DNA of 22,914 bases from an uncultured Oscillospiraceae bacterium (GTDB taxonomy: Bacteria; Bacillota; Clostridia; Oscillospirales; Oscillospiraceae), in NCBI GenBank assembly GCA_910577915.1, contig CAJTOM010000039.1, forward strand, positions 1-22,914, written 5' to 3'. Of this stretch, positions 1-6,706 are shown piece by piece. Within the stretch, counting starts at the first letter, position 1. Every line of letters begins with the position of its first letter. The notes beneath the pieces were generated by a model that did no database searches, was not told where the DNA came from, and was given only the letters and a program-made list of their open reading frames with translations. Both the position numbers and the translations under genes were made by a program.

Positions 1-36
1 AGGCCCCACAAGCTTCCAAATAGAAGAATTTACCCC

Positions 37-55
37 TCGCGCCCGGAGGGCGCGA
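37..55 (+). other. GC hairpin abutting the prmC ribosome binding site
   Basis: A perfect 8-bp inverted repeat (TCGCGCCC / GGGCGCGA) with a 3-nt loop ends at base 55. The prmC Shine-Dalgarno AGAAGGAG starts within the next few bases. There is no T-run, so it is not a classical terminator. It could be the base of an upstream terminator or a leader hairpin that stabilises the mRNA or shapes ribosome access. Function is inferred only. Confidence 0.5.
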
Positions 56-70
56 AGAAGGAGACGCCCC

Positions 71-934
71 ATGACTACCTACAACGACCTCTACCTCTCC
101 GTCCGCCGGCGGCTGAAAAACGAAGGCTTCCCCGGCGCCAGCCTGGAGGCAAGAGAGCTTGTCTGCTATGGCAGCGGGAAAACAAAAGAAGAATTCTTTA
201 GGGACGCCCCCCTCTACGCGCCGGCGGAGACGGAGGCCGCCGTCAACGCCCTGGCGGACCGCCACATCGCCGGGGAGCCGGTGGCCTACCTCATCGGGGA
301 ATGGGAGTTCTATGGGCTGACCCTGGATGTCAACGAGTCCGTGCTCATCCCCAGAGTGGACACCGAGGTGCTGGCCGGGGAGGCCATCGGCTACCTCCGC
401 TCCCAGGGCCGGTGCCGGGTGCTGGACCTGTGCGCCGGCAGCGGGTGCGTGGGACTGGCCGCGGCCAGCCAGGCCCCGGAGTGCCGGGTGCTGCTGGGGG
501 AGATCTCCGAGCCCGCCGCCAGGATCTGCCGGCAGAATATCCGCCGCTGCGGCCTCACCGGCCGGGTGTCCGTTATGACCCTGGACGCCCTCCAGCCGCC
601 CCCCAAATCCCTGGGGGAGTTCCAGTGCATCGTCTGCAACCCCCCCTACATCCCCAGGGCGGATATTGACGCCCTGGAGCGGTCCGTGAAGGACTTTGAG
701 CCCTATCTGGCCCTCTGCGGCGGGGAGGACGGGTTCGACTTCTATTCAGCCATCATCCAGCAGTGGAAGACCGTGCTGACCTGCAGGGGACGGCTCTACT
801 TTGAGGTGGGGATCGGGCAGGCGGACACCGTGCTGCGCATGATGCGGGCCGAGGGCTTCGGCGACATCAACGTGGTCCCCGACGGCCAGAATATCCCCAG
901 GGTGGTGTACGGAACCCTGTTGGAAAGTATTTAG
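71..934 (+). CDS. prmC: Peptide chain release factor N5-glutamine methyltransferase (PrmC/HemK)
   Basis: This 287-aa cytosolic enzyme methylates, by family knowledge, the glutamine of the GGQ motif in release factors RF1/RF2 using S-adenosylmethionine. An N-terminal helical domain (about 1-85) leads into the family signature around residues 69-100 (GEPVAYLIG, then VLIPRVDTE; the usual RPETE/RPDTE has a Val here). SAM-binding motif I is VLDLCAGSGCVGLA (117-130) and the catalytic NPPY motif is at 190-193. Length is typical. The start is supported by AGAAGGAG about 8 bases upstream. prmC usually follows prfA, which would lie left of the window. A GNAT gene follows 65 bases downstream on the same strand. 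Confidence 0.95.
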   Translation: MTTYNDLYLSVRRRLKNEGFPGASLEARELVCYGSGKTKEEFFRDAPLYAPAETEAAVNALADRHIAGEPVAYLIGEWEFYGLTLDVNESVLIPRVDTEVLAGEAIGYLRSQGRCRVLDLCAGSGCVGLAAASQAPECRVLLGEISEPAARICRQNIRRCGLTGRVSVMTLDALQPPPKSLGEFQCIVCNPPYIPRADIDALERSVKDFEPYLALCGGEDGFDFYSAIIQQWKTVLTCRGRLYFEVGIGQADTVLRMMRAEGFGDINVVPDGQNIPRVVYGTLLESI

Positions 935-999
935 TGTCCGGACTTCGGGACTGCCATTGTGGTAGACTGAGCCTGTGAAAGGGAGGAGGGCCATGCGTC

Positions 1000-1476
1000 A
1001 TGACCAAAAAGGACGAAGCCATCATTGAACCCTCGCTGCCGGGAGACGGGGAGATACAGCTGGTTCTGACCGGGAAGTCTGAGGCGGACCCGGCCAAGGG
1101 CTGGCTGCCCGCCTGGTATTTTGCCATCTGCGCCCCGGACGGCACGCGGATGGGCGCGTGCGTCCTGCGGGTGGGCCGCAATGAAAACACCTACTACGGC
1201 GGCAACATCGGCTACACTGTGGAGCCCCCTTACCGGGGGCGTCACTACGCCGGAAAGGCCTGCCGGCTGCTCTTCGGACTGGCGAGGCGGCAGGGGATGG
1301 AGGAACTGGTCATCACCTGCAACCCGGACAACCGGGCCTCCAGGAGGACCTGCGAATGGCTGGGCGGGGATCTGGTGGAGATCGCGGAGCTGCCGGAGGA
1401 CAACGACATGCGCCTGGAGGACGGGGAGACCCACAAGTGCATCTACCGGTTTGATTTGCGCAGAAGAAGTGTTTGA
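1000..1476 (+). CDS. GNAT family N-acetyltransferase
   Basis: This 158-aa protein has the GNAT fold signature. The acetyl-CoA pyrophosphate-binding motif A is RGRHYAGKA (about residues 79-87). A typical C-terminal segment NPDNRASRRTCEWLGG follows, in which the Asn and the hydrophobic strand pair with the cofactor. It should transfer an acetyl group from acetyl-CoA to an amine, but the substrate cannot be read from sequence. The ATG at 1000 is preferred because GGGAGGAGGG lies about 10 bases upstream. An earlier ATG at 993 is out of frame. It may be co-transcribed with prmC. A RimI-like role in protein N-terminal acetylation is possible but the motifs do not single it out. Confidence 0.85.
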   Translation: MTKKDEAIIEPSLPGDGEIQLVLTGKSEADPAKGWLPAWYFAICAPDGTRMGACVLRVGRNENTYYGGNIGYTVEPPYRGRHYAGKACRLLFGLARRQGMEELVITCNPDNRASRRTCEWLGGDLVEIAELPEDNDMRLEDGETHKCIYRFDLRRRSV

Positions 1477-1573
1477 AAGCCTCGCCGCCCTGCCGGAGTG
1501 CGGAGGCCGTTGCTCCGGGCGGGTCCCGTGCTGCGGCGGACTGCAGCGTCTACTTTTGAAAGGAGTCAGTGAG

Positions 1574-1975
1574 ATGAAAAAGAGAGTGATGATCATTGCC
1601 GCTATGGCCGCAGTGGTTGGCGTAATCGGCCTGTTTCTGCTGACCAGGCCCAGGGTATTGGGCAATATGAGCAGCAGATGCTCAGAGCCCACCACCGAGA
1701 CATCCGACATTTCATTTTCAGGGGAAGCGGGCGACAGAATAAAGTTTTCTTTGGAATCTGATATAGTTGATGGAGAGCTGGATGTGGTCCTGTATGATTC
1801 GGCGGGAAATGAGGCGTATGTGCTGGACAGAGCAGGTAAGCTGGAGACCTTCTTTACGTTGGAACGCGCAGACACGTATACGCTGGCCGCTGCGTGCAGT
1901 CAGTTTGTGGGGACCTATACCATTTCTGTGTATATGGTGGATTCAGCCGCCCCGCCTCATCCGGGACGCTCCTGA
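1574..1975 (+). CDS. Small exported or membrane-anchored protein of unknown function
   Basis: This 133-aa product starts at an ATG with AAAGGAG 8 bases upstream. Residues 1-4 are basic, and about 5-24 form one hydrophobic helix (an uncleaved signal anchor or signal peptide). There is no clear lipobox, although Cys36 is present. The remainder is predicted mostly beta strand with alternating hydrophobics (GDRIKFSLES, LDVVLYDSAG, TFFTLERADTYTLAA, GTYTISVYMV). This resembles the small beta-sandwich domains of secreted proteins, but no family is assigned. Local GC is clearly lower than in prmC or recA. The last 10 residues (SAAPPHPGRS) look unlike the rest, and the same frame is open again after the stop, which suggests a disturbed 3' end. 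Confidence 0.6.
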   Translation: MKKRVMIIAAMAAVVGVIGLFLLTRPRVLGNMSSRCSEPTTETSDISFSGEAGDRIKFSLESDIVDGELDVVLYDSAGNEAYVLDRAGKLETFFTLERADTYTLAAACSQFVGTYTISVYMVDSAAPPHPGRS

Positions 1976-1990
1976 CAGCGCGGCGGGCCC

Positions 1991-2086
1991 GTGGACTTGC
2001 AGGACAAGGACACGGTCCTTCTGTGCGTCCGGCCGGAGACCGGCGTCCTGTTTTCCCACGGGACCCGGTTCGACATAGAGTTTTGA
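1991..2086 (+). pseudogene. Possible gene remnant between the exported protein and recA
   Basis: After the stop at 1975 the same frame reads from a GTG for 31 codons and ends at a TGA at 2084-2086. The peptide looks natural (VDLQDKDTVLLCVRPETG followed by VLFSHGTRFDIEF) and its GC is high, like the core genes. No ribosome binding site of its own is seen. It may be the C-terminal remnant of a gene interrupted by the lower-GC segment upstream, or chance. No family is assigned. Confidence 0.25.
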
Positions 2087-2125
2087 CACGAATCGTAAAA
2101 TCTTTACCATAAGAAGGAGAACACC

Positions 2126-3235
2126 ATGGCCGAAAAAGATAAGAAGCTCACCAAAACCGCATCGGTGGCCAGCGACAAGAAGGAGGCCATCAACACCGCC
2201 ATGAAGAACATCGAGAAGATGTACGGCAAGGGCTCCATCATGCGTTTGGGCGACCAGACCAACCTGAACGTGGAGGTCATCCCCACCGGCTCCCTGGCCC
2301 TGGACCTGGCCCTGGGCATCGGCGGCGTGCCCAAGGGGCGCATCGTGGAGATCTACGGCCCCGAGTCCTCCGGCAAGACCACCCTGGCCCTCCACATCGT
2401 GGCCCAGGCCCAGAAGGCCGGCGGCGAGGTGGCCTTCGTGGACGCGGAGCACGCCCTGGACCCCACCTACGCCCGGGCCCTGGGGGTGAACATCGACGAT
2501 CTGCTCATCTCCCAGCCGGACACCGGCGAGCAGGGCCTGGAGATCACCGAGGCCCTGGTGCGCTCCGGGGCCCTGGACGTGGTGGTGGTGGACTCCGTGG
2601 CGGCCCTGGTGCCCCGGGCGGAGATCGAGGGCGAGATGGGGGACAGCTTCGTGGGCATCCACGCCCGGCTTATGAGCCAGGCCCTGCGGAAGCTGGCCGG
2701 CGCCATCAACAAGACCAACTGCGTGGTGATCTTCATCAACCAGCTGCGGGAAAAGGTGGGCGTCATGTACGGCAACCCGGAGGTCACCACCGGCGGCCGG
2801 GCTCTGAAGTTCTACGCCTCCGTGCGCATCGACGTGCGGCGGGTGGAGACCCTGAAGTCCTCCGGCGAGCTCATCGGCAACCGCACCAGGGCTAAGGTGG
2901 TCAAAAACAAAATGGCGCCCCCCTTCCGGGAGGCGGAGTTTGACATCATGTATGGCGAGGGCATCTCCCGCCTGGGCGAGCTGCTGGATCTGGCGGTGAA
3001 GCTGGATCTGGTGCAGAAGTCCGGCTCCTGGTTCTCCATGGGGGAGACCCGCCTGGGCCAGGGCCGGGACGCCGCCAAGCAGTACCTCAAGGACAACCCC
3101 GAGACTGCCGACAGCCTGGAGGCCGCCATCCGCCGGGACTTCTTCAAGCTGATGAGCAGCCAGTCCCAGGTGGCCGCCAAGGCCGCCGGCCGCGCCATCG
3201 ATGTGTCCGCCGAGGACTTTGACGACGAGCCCTAA
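2126..3235 (+). CDS. recA: Recombinase RecA
   Basis: RecA is the 369-aa DNA-dependent ATPase that forms filaments on single-stranded DNA, drives strand exchange and stimulates LexA self-cleavage. Walker A is GPESSGKTT (78-86). The L1 region reads EGEMGDSFVGIHARLMSQAL, where Phe occupies the position of the usual His. Further family motifs are NQLREKVGVMYGNPE and GGRALKFYASVRIDVRR. The C-terminus is the usual acidic tail (AEDFDDEP). The ATG follows AAGAAGGAGA by 5 bases. A TatD-family gene lies 53 bases downstream on the same strand with its own ribosome binding site. No convincing Gram-positive SOS box (CGAAC-N4-GTTCG) was found upstream. Confidence 0.98.
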   Translation: MAEKDKKLTKTASVASDKKEAINTAMKNIEKMYGKGSIMRLGDQTNLNVEVIPTGSLALDLALGIGGVPKGRIVEIYGPESSGKTTLALHIVAQAQKAGGEVAFVDAEHALDPTYARALGVNIDDLLISQPDTGEQGLEITEALVRSGALDVVVVDSVAALVPRAEIEGEMGDSFVGIHARLMSQALRKLAGAINKTNCVVIFINQLREKVGVMYGNPEVTTGGRALKFYASVRIDVRRVETLKSSGELIGNRTRAKVVKNKMAPPFREAEFDIMYGEGISRLGELLDLAVKLDLVQKSGSWFSMGETRLGQGRDAAKQYLKDNPETADSLEAAIRRDFFKLMSSQSQVAAKAAGRAIDVSAEDFDDEP

Positions 3236-3288
3236 AGGGGCGCTCCGCGGCATTCGGCGCGGCAGACAGCAGATAAGGAGGCGTTCCC

Positions 3289-4053
3289 ATGCTCTTTGAC
3301 ACCCACGCCCACTACGACGCGGAGGCCTTTGACCAGGACCGGGAGGCGGTGCTGGCGGGCCTCCGCGGCAGAGGGGTCGCCATGGCGGTCAACCCCGGCT
3401 GTGATCCGGCCTCCTCCCGCCAGGCCCTGGCGCTGGCCCGGCGGTGGGACTTCCTCTACGCCGCCGTGGGCTGGCACCCGGAGAACTGCGGCCCCTACAC
3501 CCCGGAGAGCCTGGAGGAGCTCCGGCGGCTGGCCAGGGAGGAGAAGGTCGTGGCCATCGGCGAGATCGGCCTGGACTACTACTGGGAGGAGAATCCGCCC
3601 AGGGAGCACCAGCAGCGGGTCTTCCGGGACCAGCTGGCCCTGGCGCGGGAGCTGGACCTGCCGGTGATCGTCCACGACCGGGAAGCCCACGCCGACAGCC
3701 TGGCCATCATCCGGGCGTTCCCCCAGGTGCGGGGGGTGTTCCACTGCTTTTCCGGCAGCGCCGAGATGGCCCGGGAGCTGGTGAAGCTGGGGTGGATGGT
3801 CTCCTTTACCGGCGTGCTGACCTATAAGAACGCTCGGCGGGCGGTGGAGGCCGCCCAGGCCGTCCCCCTGGACCGGATCATGATTGAGACCGACAGCCCC
3901 TACATGGCCCCGGTCCCCCACCGGGGGAAGCGGAACGACTCCGGCTATGTCCGCCACGTGTGCGAGAAGCTGGCGGAGATCAAGGGGGTATCCTTCGAGA
4001 CCTGCGCCCGGATCACCCTGGAGAACGGGAAGCGGTTTTACGGGATCCCCTGA
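3289..4053 (+). CDS. TatD family metal-dependent hydrolase / DNase
   Basis: This 254-aa amidohydrolase-fold enzyme of the TatD/YabD family is predicted to be a metal-dependent 3'-5' exonuclease or related hydrolase. All expected metal ligands are visible: HAH at 6-8, Glu92 (GEIGLDYYW), His129 (VIVHDREAH), His152 (FHCFSGS) and Asp202 (IETDSPY). Length matches the family. AAGGAGG at 3275-3281 fixes the ATG. Its position after recA fits a DNA repair or turnover role, though the pairing may be incidental. The gene ends 5 bases before the convergent DUF2461 gene, with no room for a separate terminator. Confidence 0.93.
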   Translation: MLFDTHAHYDAEAFDQDREAVLAGLRGRGVAMAVNPGCDPASSRQALALARRWDFLYAAVGWHPENCGPYTPESLEELRRLAREEKVVAIGEIGLDYYWEENPPREHQQRVFRDQLALARELDLPVIVHDREAHADSLAIIRAFPQVRGVFHCFSGSAEMARELVKLGWMVSFTGVLTYKNARRAVEAAQAVPLDRIMIETDSPYMAPVPHRGKRNDSGYVRHVCEKLAEIKGVSFETCARITLENGKRFYGIP

Positions 4054-4058
4054 GCCCC

Positions 4059-4736
4059 CTACCGCAGATCCTCCAGCCCCGTCCGGGAGAAGCCCTTGAA
4101 GTACTGGTAGTACGGCTCCAGAAAGGCGTAGCCGTCCGCCAGGGCGTCCGCCAGGGCGGGGGTATACAGCGCCTCCCCGAAGGGGAGATAGGCCCCCACG
4201 GAGATGTCCTTCTTGTTATACCACTCCGCCAGCAGCGGCGTCGCCTCCCCCTTCTTCCGTGCGTAGTCCCGGCCCTGGACGGCGAAGCGGCCATCCCGCT
4301 TCAGCCGGCGGACCAGCTTCTCCAGCCGCCGGGGGTCTCCGTCCATATCCCGGCGCATGGCGGCCATGGTCTGGGCGTCCGCGTTCCAGAAGCCCACGCC
4401 GTAGCTCCACTCCTCCGGGGCGATCTCGAACCAGAACACGGGCTGGCGGCTCCAGATGTCGTTGTCCGGCCGGATGGTCAGCCACAGGTGGTCCTTGTAG
4501 GGCCCCTGGCCGTGGAGCCGCCGGGCGTCCCGGTAGATGCGGCACACGTGGAGGCTGAGCCCCAGCTTGGGGAATTTGTCCATGAACTTTTCGTAGACCT
4601 CCCGGCCCAGCTCCATGGTGGGCTGCTGGAGGTGGCGGAGGTAGTCCTCCTTGTGGGCGGTAAACCACTCGCGGTTGTTGTTGAGGCGGATACCCCACAG
4701 GAATTCCTGGGTTTTGTCGCTGTAGCCGGTAAACAT
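4059..4736 (-). CDS. DUF2461 (TIGR02453-type) family protein
   Basis: This 225-aa protein carries the DUF2461 pattern: FLWGIRLNNNREWFTAHKED near the N-terminus, then RIYRDARRLHGQGPYKDHLW around residues 70-90, FWFEIAPE, and a C-terminal EPYYQYFKGF segment. The biochemical function of this family is not established. The start at 4736 is chosen because AGAGGAG lies about 8 bases upstream and the family N-terminus begins there, although the frame stays open much further upstream. A good sigma-A promoter overlapped by a palindrome lies at 4771-4805. It converges on the TatD gene. Confidence 0.85.
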   Translation of the reverse strand: MFTGYSDKTQEFLWGIRLNNNREWFTAHKEDYLRHLQQPTMELGREVYEKFMDKFPKLGLSLHVCRIYRDARRLHGQGPYKDHLWLTIRPDNDIWSRQPVFWFEIAPEEWSYGVGFWNADAQTMAAMRRDMDGDPRRLEKLVRRLKRDGRFAVQGRDYARKKGEATPLLAEWYNKKDISVGAYLPFGEALYTPALADALADGYAFLEPYYQYFKGFSRTGLEDLR

Positions 4737-4770
4737 GGCGCGCTCCTCTTTTCCTCTTTTCTGGATGGTT

Positions 4771-4787
4771 GGAGGTATCATACCTCC
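4771..4787. promoter_or_regulatory. 17-bp perfect palindrome overlapping a -10 box (candidate operator)
   Basis: GGAGGTAT, a central C, then ATACCTCC: a perfect 8+1+8 inverted repeat between two divergent genes. On the minus strand it contains the whole -10 hexamer (TATGAT) of the DUF2461 promoter, the place expected for a repressor-binding site. The cognate regulator is not evident in the window. Confidence 0.5.
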
Positions 4788-4805
4788 CGGGGCGGAAGAA
4801 GTCAA
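4777..4805 (-). promoter_or_regulatory. Sigma-A promoter of the DUF2461 gene
   Basis: On the minus strand, TTGACT (4805-4800) is followed after 17 bases by TATGAT (4782-4777). That is 5/6 in each hexamer at ideal spacing. Transcription would start near 4770, about 35 bases before the start codon at 4736. Confidence 0.7.
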
Positions 4806-4840
4806 GAGGGACGCGCGCGACGAGCGGTAAATACCCTCTT
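4804..4840. repeat. Inverted repeat upstream of the 4869 gene
   Basis: AAGAGGG (4804-4810) and CCCTCTT (4834-4840) are exact complements separated by 23 bases, in the control region of the 4869-5777 gene. It could be an operator pair or a long-loop hairpin in the leader. No clear promoter for that gene was identified. Confidence 0.3.
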
Positions 4841-4868
4841 CACTTGTCGGCAGTCGGGAGGTAAGATC

Positions 4869-5777
4869 ATGAATCATGTAGGAGATAAAAATAATTTCTT
4901 CAAAAACCCCATCGGCGTTATTGGCATTTTCCTGGTCCTGACGGAGGCCATTGCCAGCCTGGTGATTGTCAACAGCAAGCTGACCGACATCCAGAACACC
5001 ATCCTGGTGCTGTTTGTGGTCCTCTTTCCCTGCGCAATACTGCTGGCATTCTATCTTCTGGTGACCCGGCACCACAGCAAGCTGTACTCCCCCTCGGACT
5101 ACAGGGACGAGCAGAATTTTGTGAATACCTATAACAGCGTCACCCAGCGGGAGGAGATCCGAAAAGCGGGAAGTCTCAGCGGGGAGATTCGGGAGCAGTC
5201 TGCGGCGATGGAGAAAAACATCAAGCTCCTGAAGGACGCGCTGGCAGATGTCATCGAGGTCCAGAAGAAGATCGTGCCCTCCCTGGACAACGCATCGTTC
5301 ACAGAGGAGGAGAAGCTCGGCTTTGTAGACAACCTGGAGGACACCCTCTCGTGGATCGACGCGGACCAGACCGTGTTCTACCAAGTCGAAGTAAGTACCA
5401 TGCGCGGCTGCAGCCAGTTTGTCAGCGCCCTTCAAAAGGAGGGCTATATCGCAAAGGTTTATCAGGACTATGACCCAGAACCCTCCGCCGAGGAGGAGCA
5501 CCAGGCCATTTGGTTGGGGGACGAGATCTCACCTGCCATGGCTGCCAAGGTGGTGCGGACGGCAAAGAGCTTTTTCCCCCATCTGAAATACATCCATCTG
5601 AACGACGCCTTGGACGGCGCCCCGAAATACGTCAAGTACCAGATCTTTATCGGCGGCGCCACGAGCACCGCAAAACACCGGGGGCTGAAGGAGCTGAGCG
5701 AAAAGGATTTCCACAAACTGTACGCCATTCAGGATCAGCACGAGCTGCACTCTTTTATCAGAAGCTTTGAACCCTAA
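4869..5777 (+). CDS. Two-helix membrane protein with coiled coil, unknown function
   Basis: This 302-aa product starts at an ATG 5-6 bases after GGGAGGT. Two strongly hydrophobic helices lie at about residues 13-35 and 43-65, giving a hairpin anchor with the bulk of the protein cytosolic. Residues about 85-150 are charged and heptad-like, a probable coiled coil. The C-terminal part (about 165-300) looks like a folded alpha/beta domain (VFYQVEVSTMRGCSQF, then AIWLGDEISPAMAAKVV, then KYVKYQIFIGG). No family is recognised. Lower GC and more A-ending codons than its neighbours hint at transfer. The C-terminal domain might be a sensor or effector, but nothing in the sequence names a ligand. A shared hairpin terminator follows. 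Confidence 0.75.
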   Translation: MNHVGDKNNFFKNPIGVIGIFLVLTEAIASLVIVNSKLTDIQNTILVLFVVLFPCAILLAFYLLVTRHHSKLYSPSDYRDEQNFVNTYNSVTQREEIRKAGSLSGEIREQSAAMEKNIKLLKDALADVIEVQKKIVPSLDNASFTEEEKLGFVDNLEDTLSWIDADQTVFYQVEVSTMRGCSQFVSALQKEGYIAKVYQDYDPEPSAEEEHQAIWLGDEISPAMAAKVVRTAKSFFPHLKYIHLNDALDGAPKYVKYQIFIGGATSTAKHRGLKELSEKDFHKLYAIQDQHELHSFIRSFEP

Positions 5778-5796
5778 CTCACCCATCCCAGCGTCT

Positions 5797-5834
5797 GCAA
5801 AGGCCCCGGGGGCACCTGCCCCCGGGGCCTTTGC
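5797..5834. terminator. Bidirectional hairpin terminator
   Basis: A perfect 18-bp inverted repeat with a 2-nt centre (GCAAAGGCCCCGGGGGCA, CC, then its complement) lies between convergent genes ending at 5777 (+) and 5844 (-). On the + strand the stem is followed by TCTTTCTTCT. Confidence 0.85.
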
Positions 5835-5843
5835 TCTTTCTTC

Positions 5844-6632
5844 TCACAGCACACCCGCGTAGCGCACCGCATTGAACACGCTGATCCCGATAATCACCGC
5901 CATCAGGGCGATAAACAGCCGCTCCACCGCCCGGTTGTCCATCCGCTTGTTCAGGGCCCGCCCGGCGATCCCGCCGCCGATGCCGCCCGCCACCATCACC
6001 GCCAGCACCGCCGGGCGGAAGGGGGGCACCGACGACGAGGCCAGGGTGGTGAGCAGATTGGCCAGCTGGCTGAAGAGGATGATATACAGGCTGTTGGCCG
6101 CCGCGTCCTTGGTGTCCATGCTGAAGAAAAAGTACAGCACCACCAGGTTGATGGGCCCGCCGCCGATCCCCAGGAAGCTGGACATGCACCCCAGCAGCAG
6201 GCCGATCACCGCGCAGGCCAGCCGGCTCTCCACCCGGTGGGTGGGGATGCGGGCCTTGTTGACGGTGTAGAGCAGGGTCCCGGCGGTCATTAGGGCCAGG
6301 CAGACGGCCTGGATGGAGCCCACGGCGTTGGGGTTGGCGAACATGGCCTTCACCGCGGCAAAGAGCTGGCTGCCCAGCAGCCCCCCCACCGCCGCCCCGA
6401 TGGCCAGGGGCGTGCCGGTGGCCAGCGACACCCGCCGCTCCCCCGCCAGCATGGTCCGGCCCACGGAGTAGCAGCTCATGGACAGCACCGTGCACACGGA
6501 CAGAAAGCTGATGGTGGACACCGGCTCCAGATGCAGCAGGTCCAGCACCGGCTTGATGATGACCCCGCCGCCGATGCCGCAGATGGCTCCCACCACGCTG
6601 GCCAGCAGACTCACCAGGAAAAAAATCAGCAT
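5844..6632 (-). CDS. TauE/SafE family sulfite/sulfonate or organic anion permease
   Basis: This 262-aa polytopic membrane protein has about eight hydrophobic segments and the two pseudo-repeated glycine motifs of the TauE/SafE family (AICGIGGGVIIKP near residue 20, and SSFLGIGGGPINL near residue 160). Family members are mostly exporters of sulfite, sulfoacetate or related anions, and substrate is hard to predict. GAGGAGG lies 8 bases before the ATG. It is the last gene of a long minus-strand cluster, after the ROK regulator. Hairpins sit in the 74-base gap, so it may be partly uncoupled. A role in removing an anionic by-product of the upstream pathway is possible but unproven. Confidence 0.88.
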   Translation of the reverse strand: MLIFFLVSLLASVVGAICGIGGGVIIKPVLDLLHLEPVSTISFLSVCTVLSMSCYSVGRTMLAGERRVSLATGTPLAIGAAVGGLLGSQLFAAVKAMFANPNAVGSIQAVCLALMTAGTLLYTVNKARIPTHRVESRLACAVIGLLLGCMSSFLGIGGGPINLVVLYFFFSMDTKDAAANSLYIILFSQLANLLTTLASSSVPPFRPAVLAVMVAGGIGGGIAGRALNKRMDNRAVERLFIALMAVIIGISVFNAVRYAGVL

Positions 6633-6681
6633 AACCGCTTCCTCCTCACAGCTCGATACGGGGAAGGACTGACCCCGTCCA

Positions 6682-6702
6682 GCGCCGGCAGACGGCCGGC
6701 GC
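6682..6702 (-). terminator. GC hairpin after the ROK gene
   Basis: GCGCCGGC / GCCGGCGC (8 bp, 5-nt loop) begins 4 bases past the ROK stop codon. A second weaker GGAC / GTCC pairing lies at 6666-6680. There is no T-run, so it may attenuate rather than terminate transcription into the TauE/SafE gene. Confidence 0.4.
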
Positions 6703-6706
6703 CGGT

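Noticed and set aside
2083..2110. TTGACA (2083-2088) with TACCAT (2105-2110), 16-base spacer, in front of recA
   Set aside because: Good -35, but transcription would start near 2117, inside the recA ribosome binding site, so it is unlikely to be the working recA promoter. TAAAAT at 2096-2101 has no matching -35.
1976..2125. SOS (LexA/DinR) box upstream of recA
   Set aside because: TTCG and CGAA occur near 2069 and 2089, but the spacing and core do not match the Gram-positive SOS consensus.
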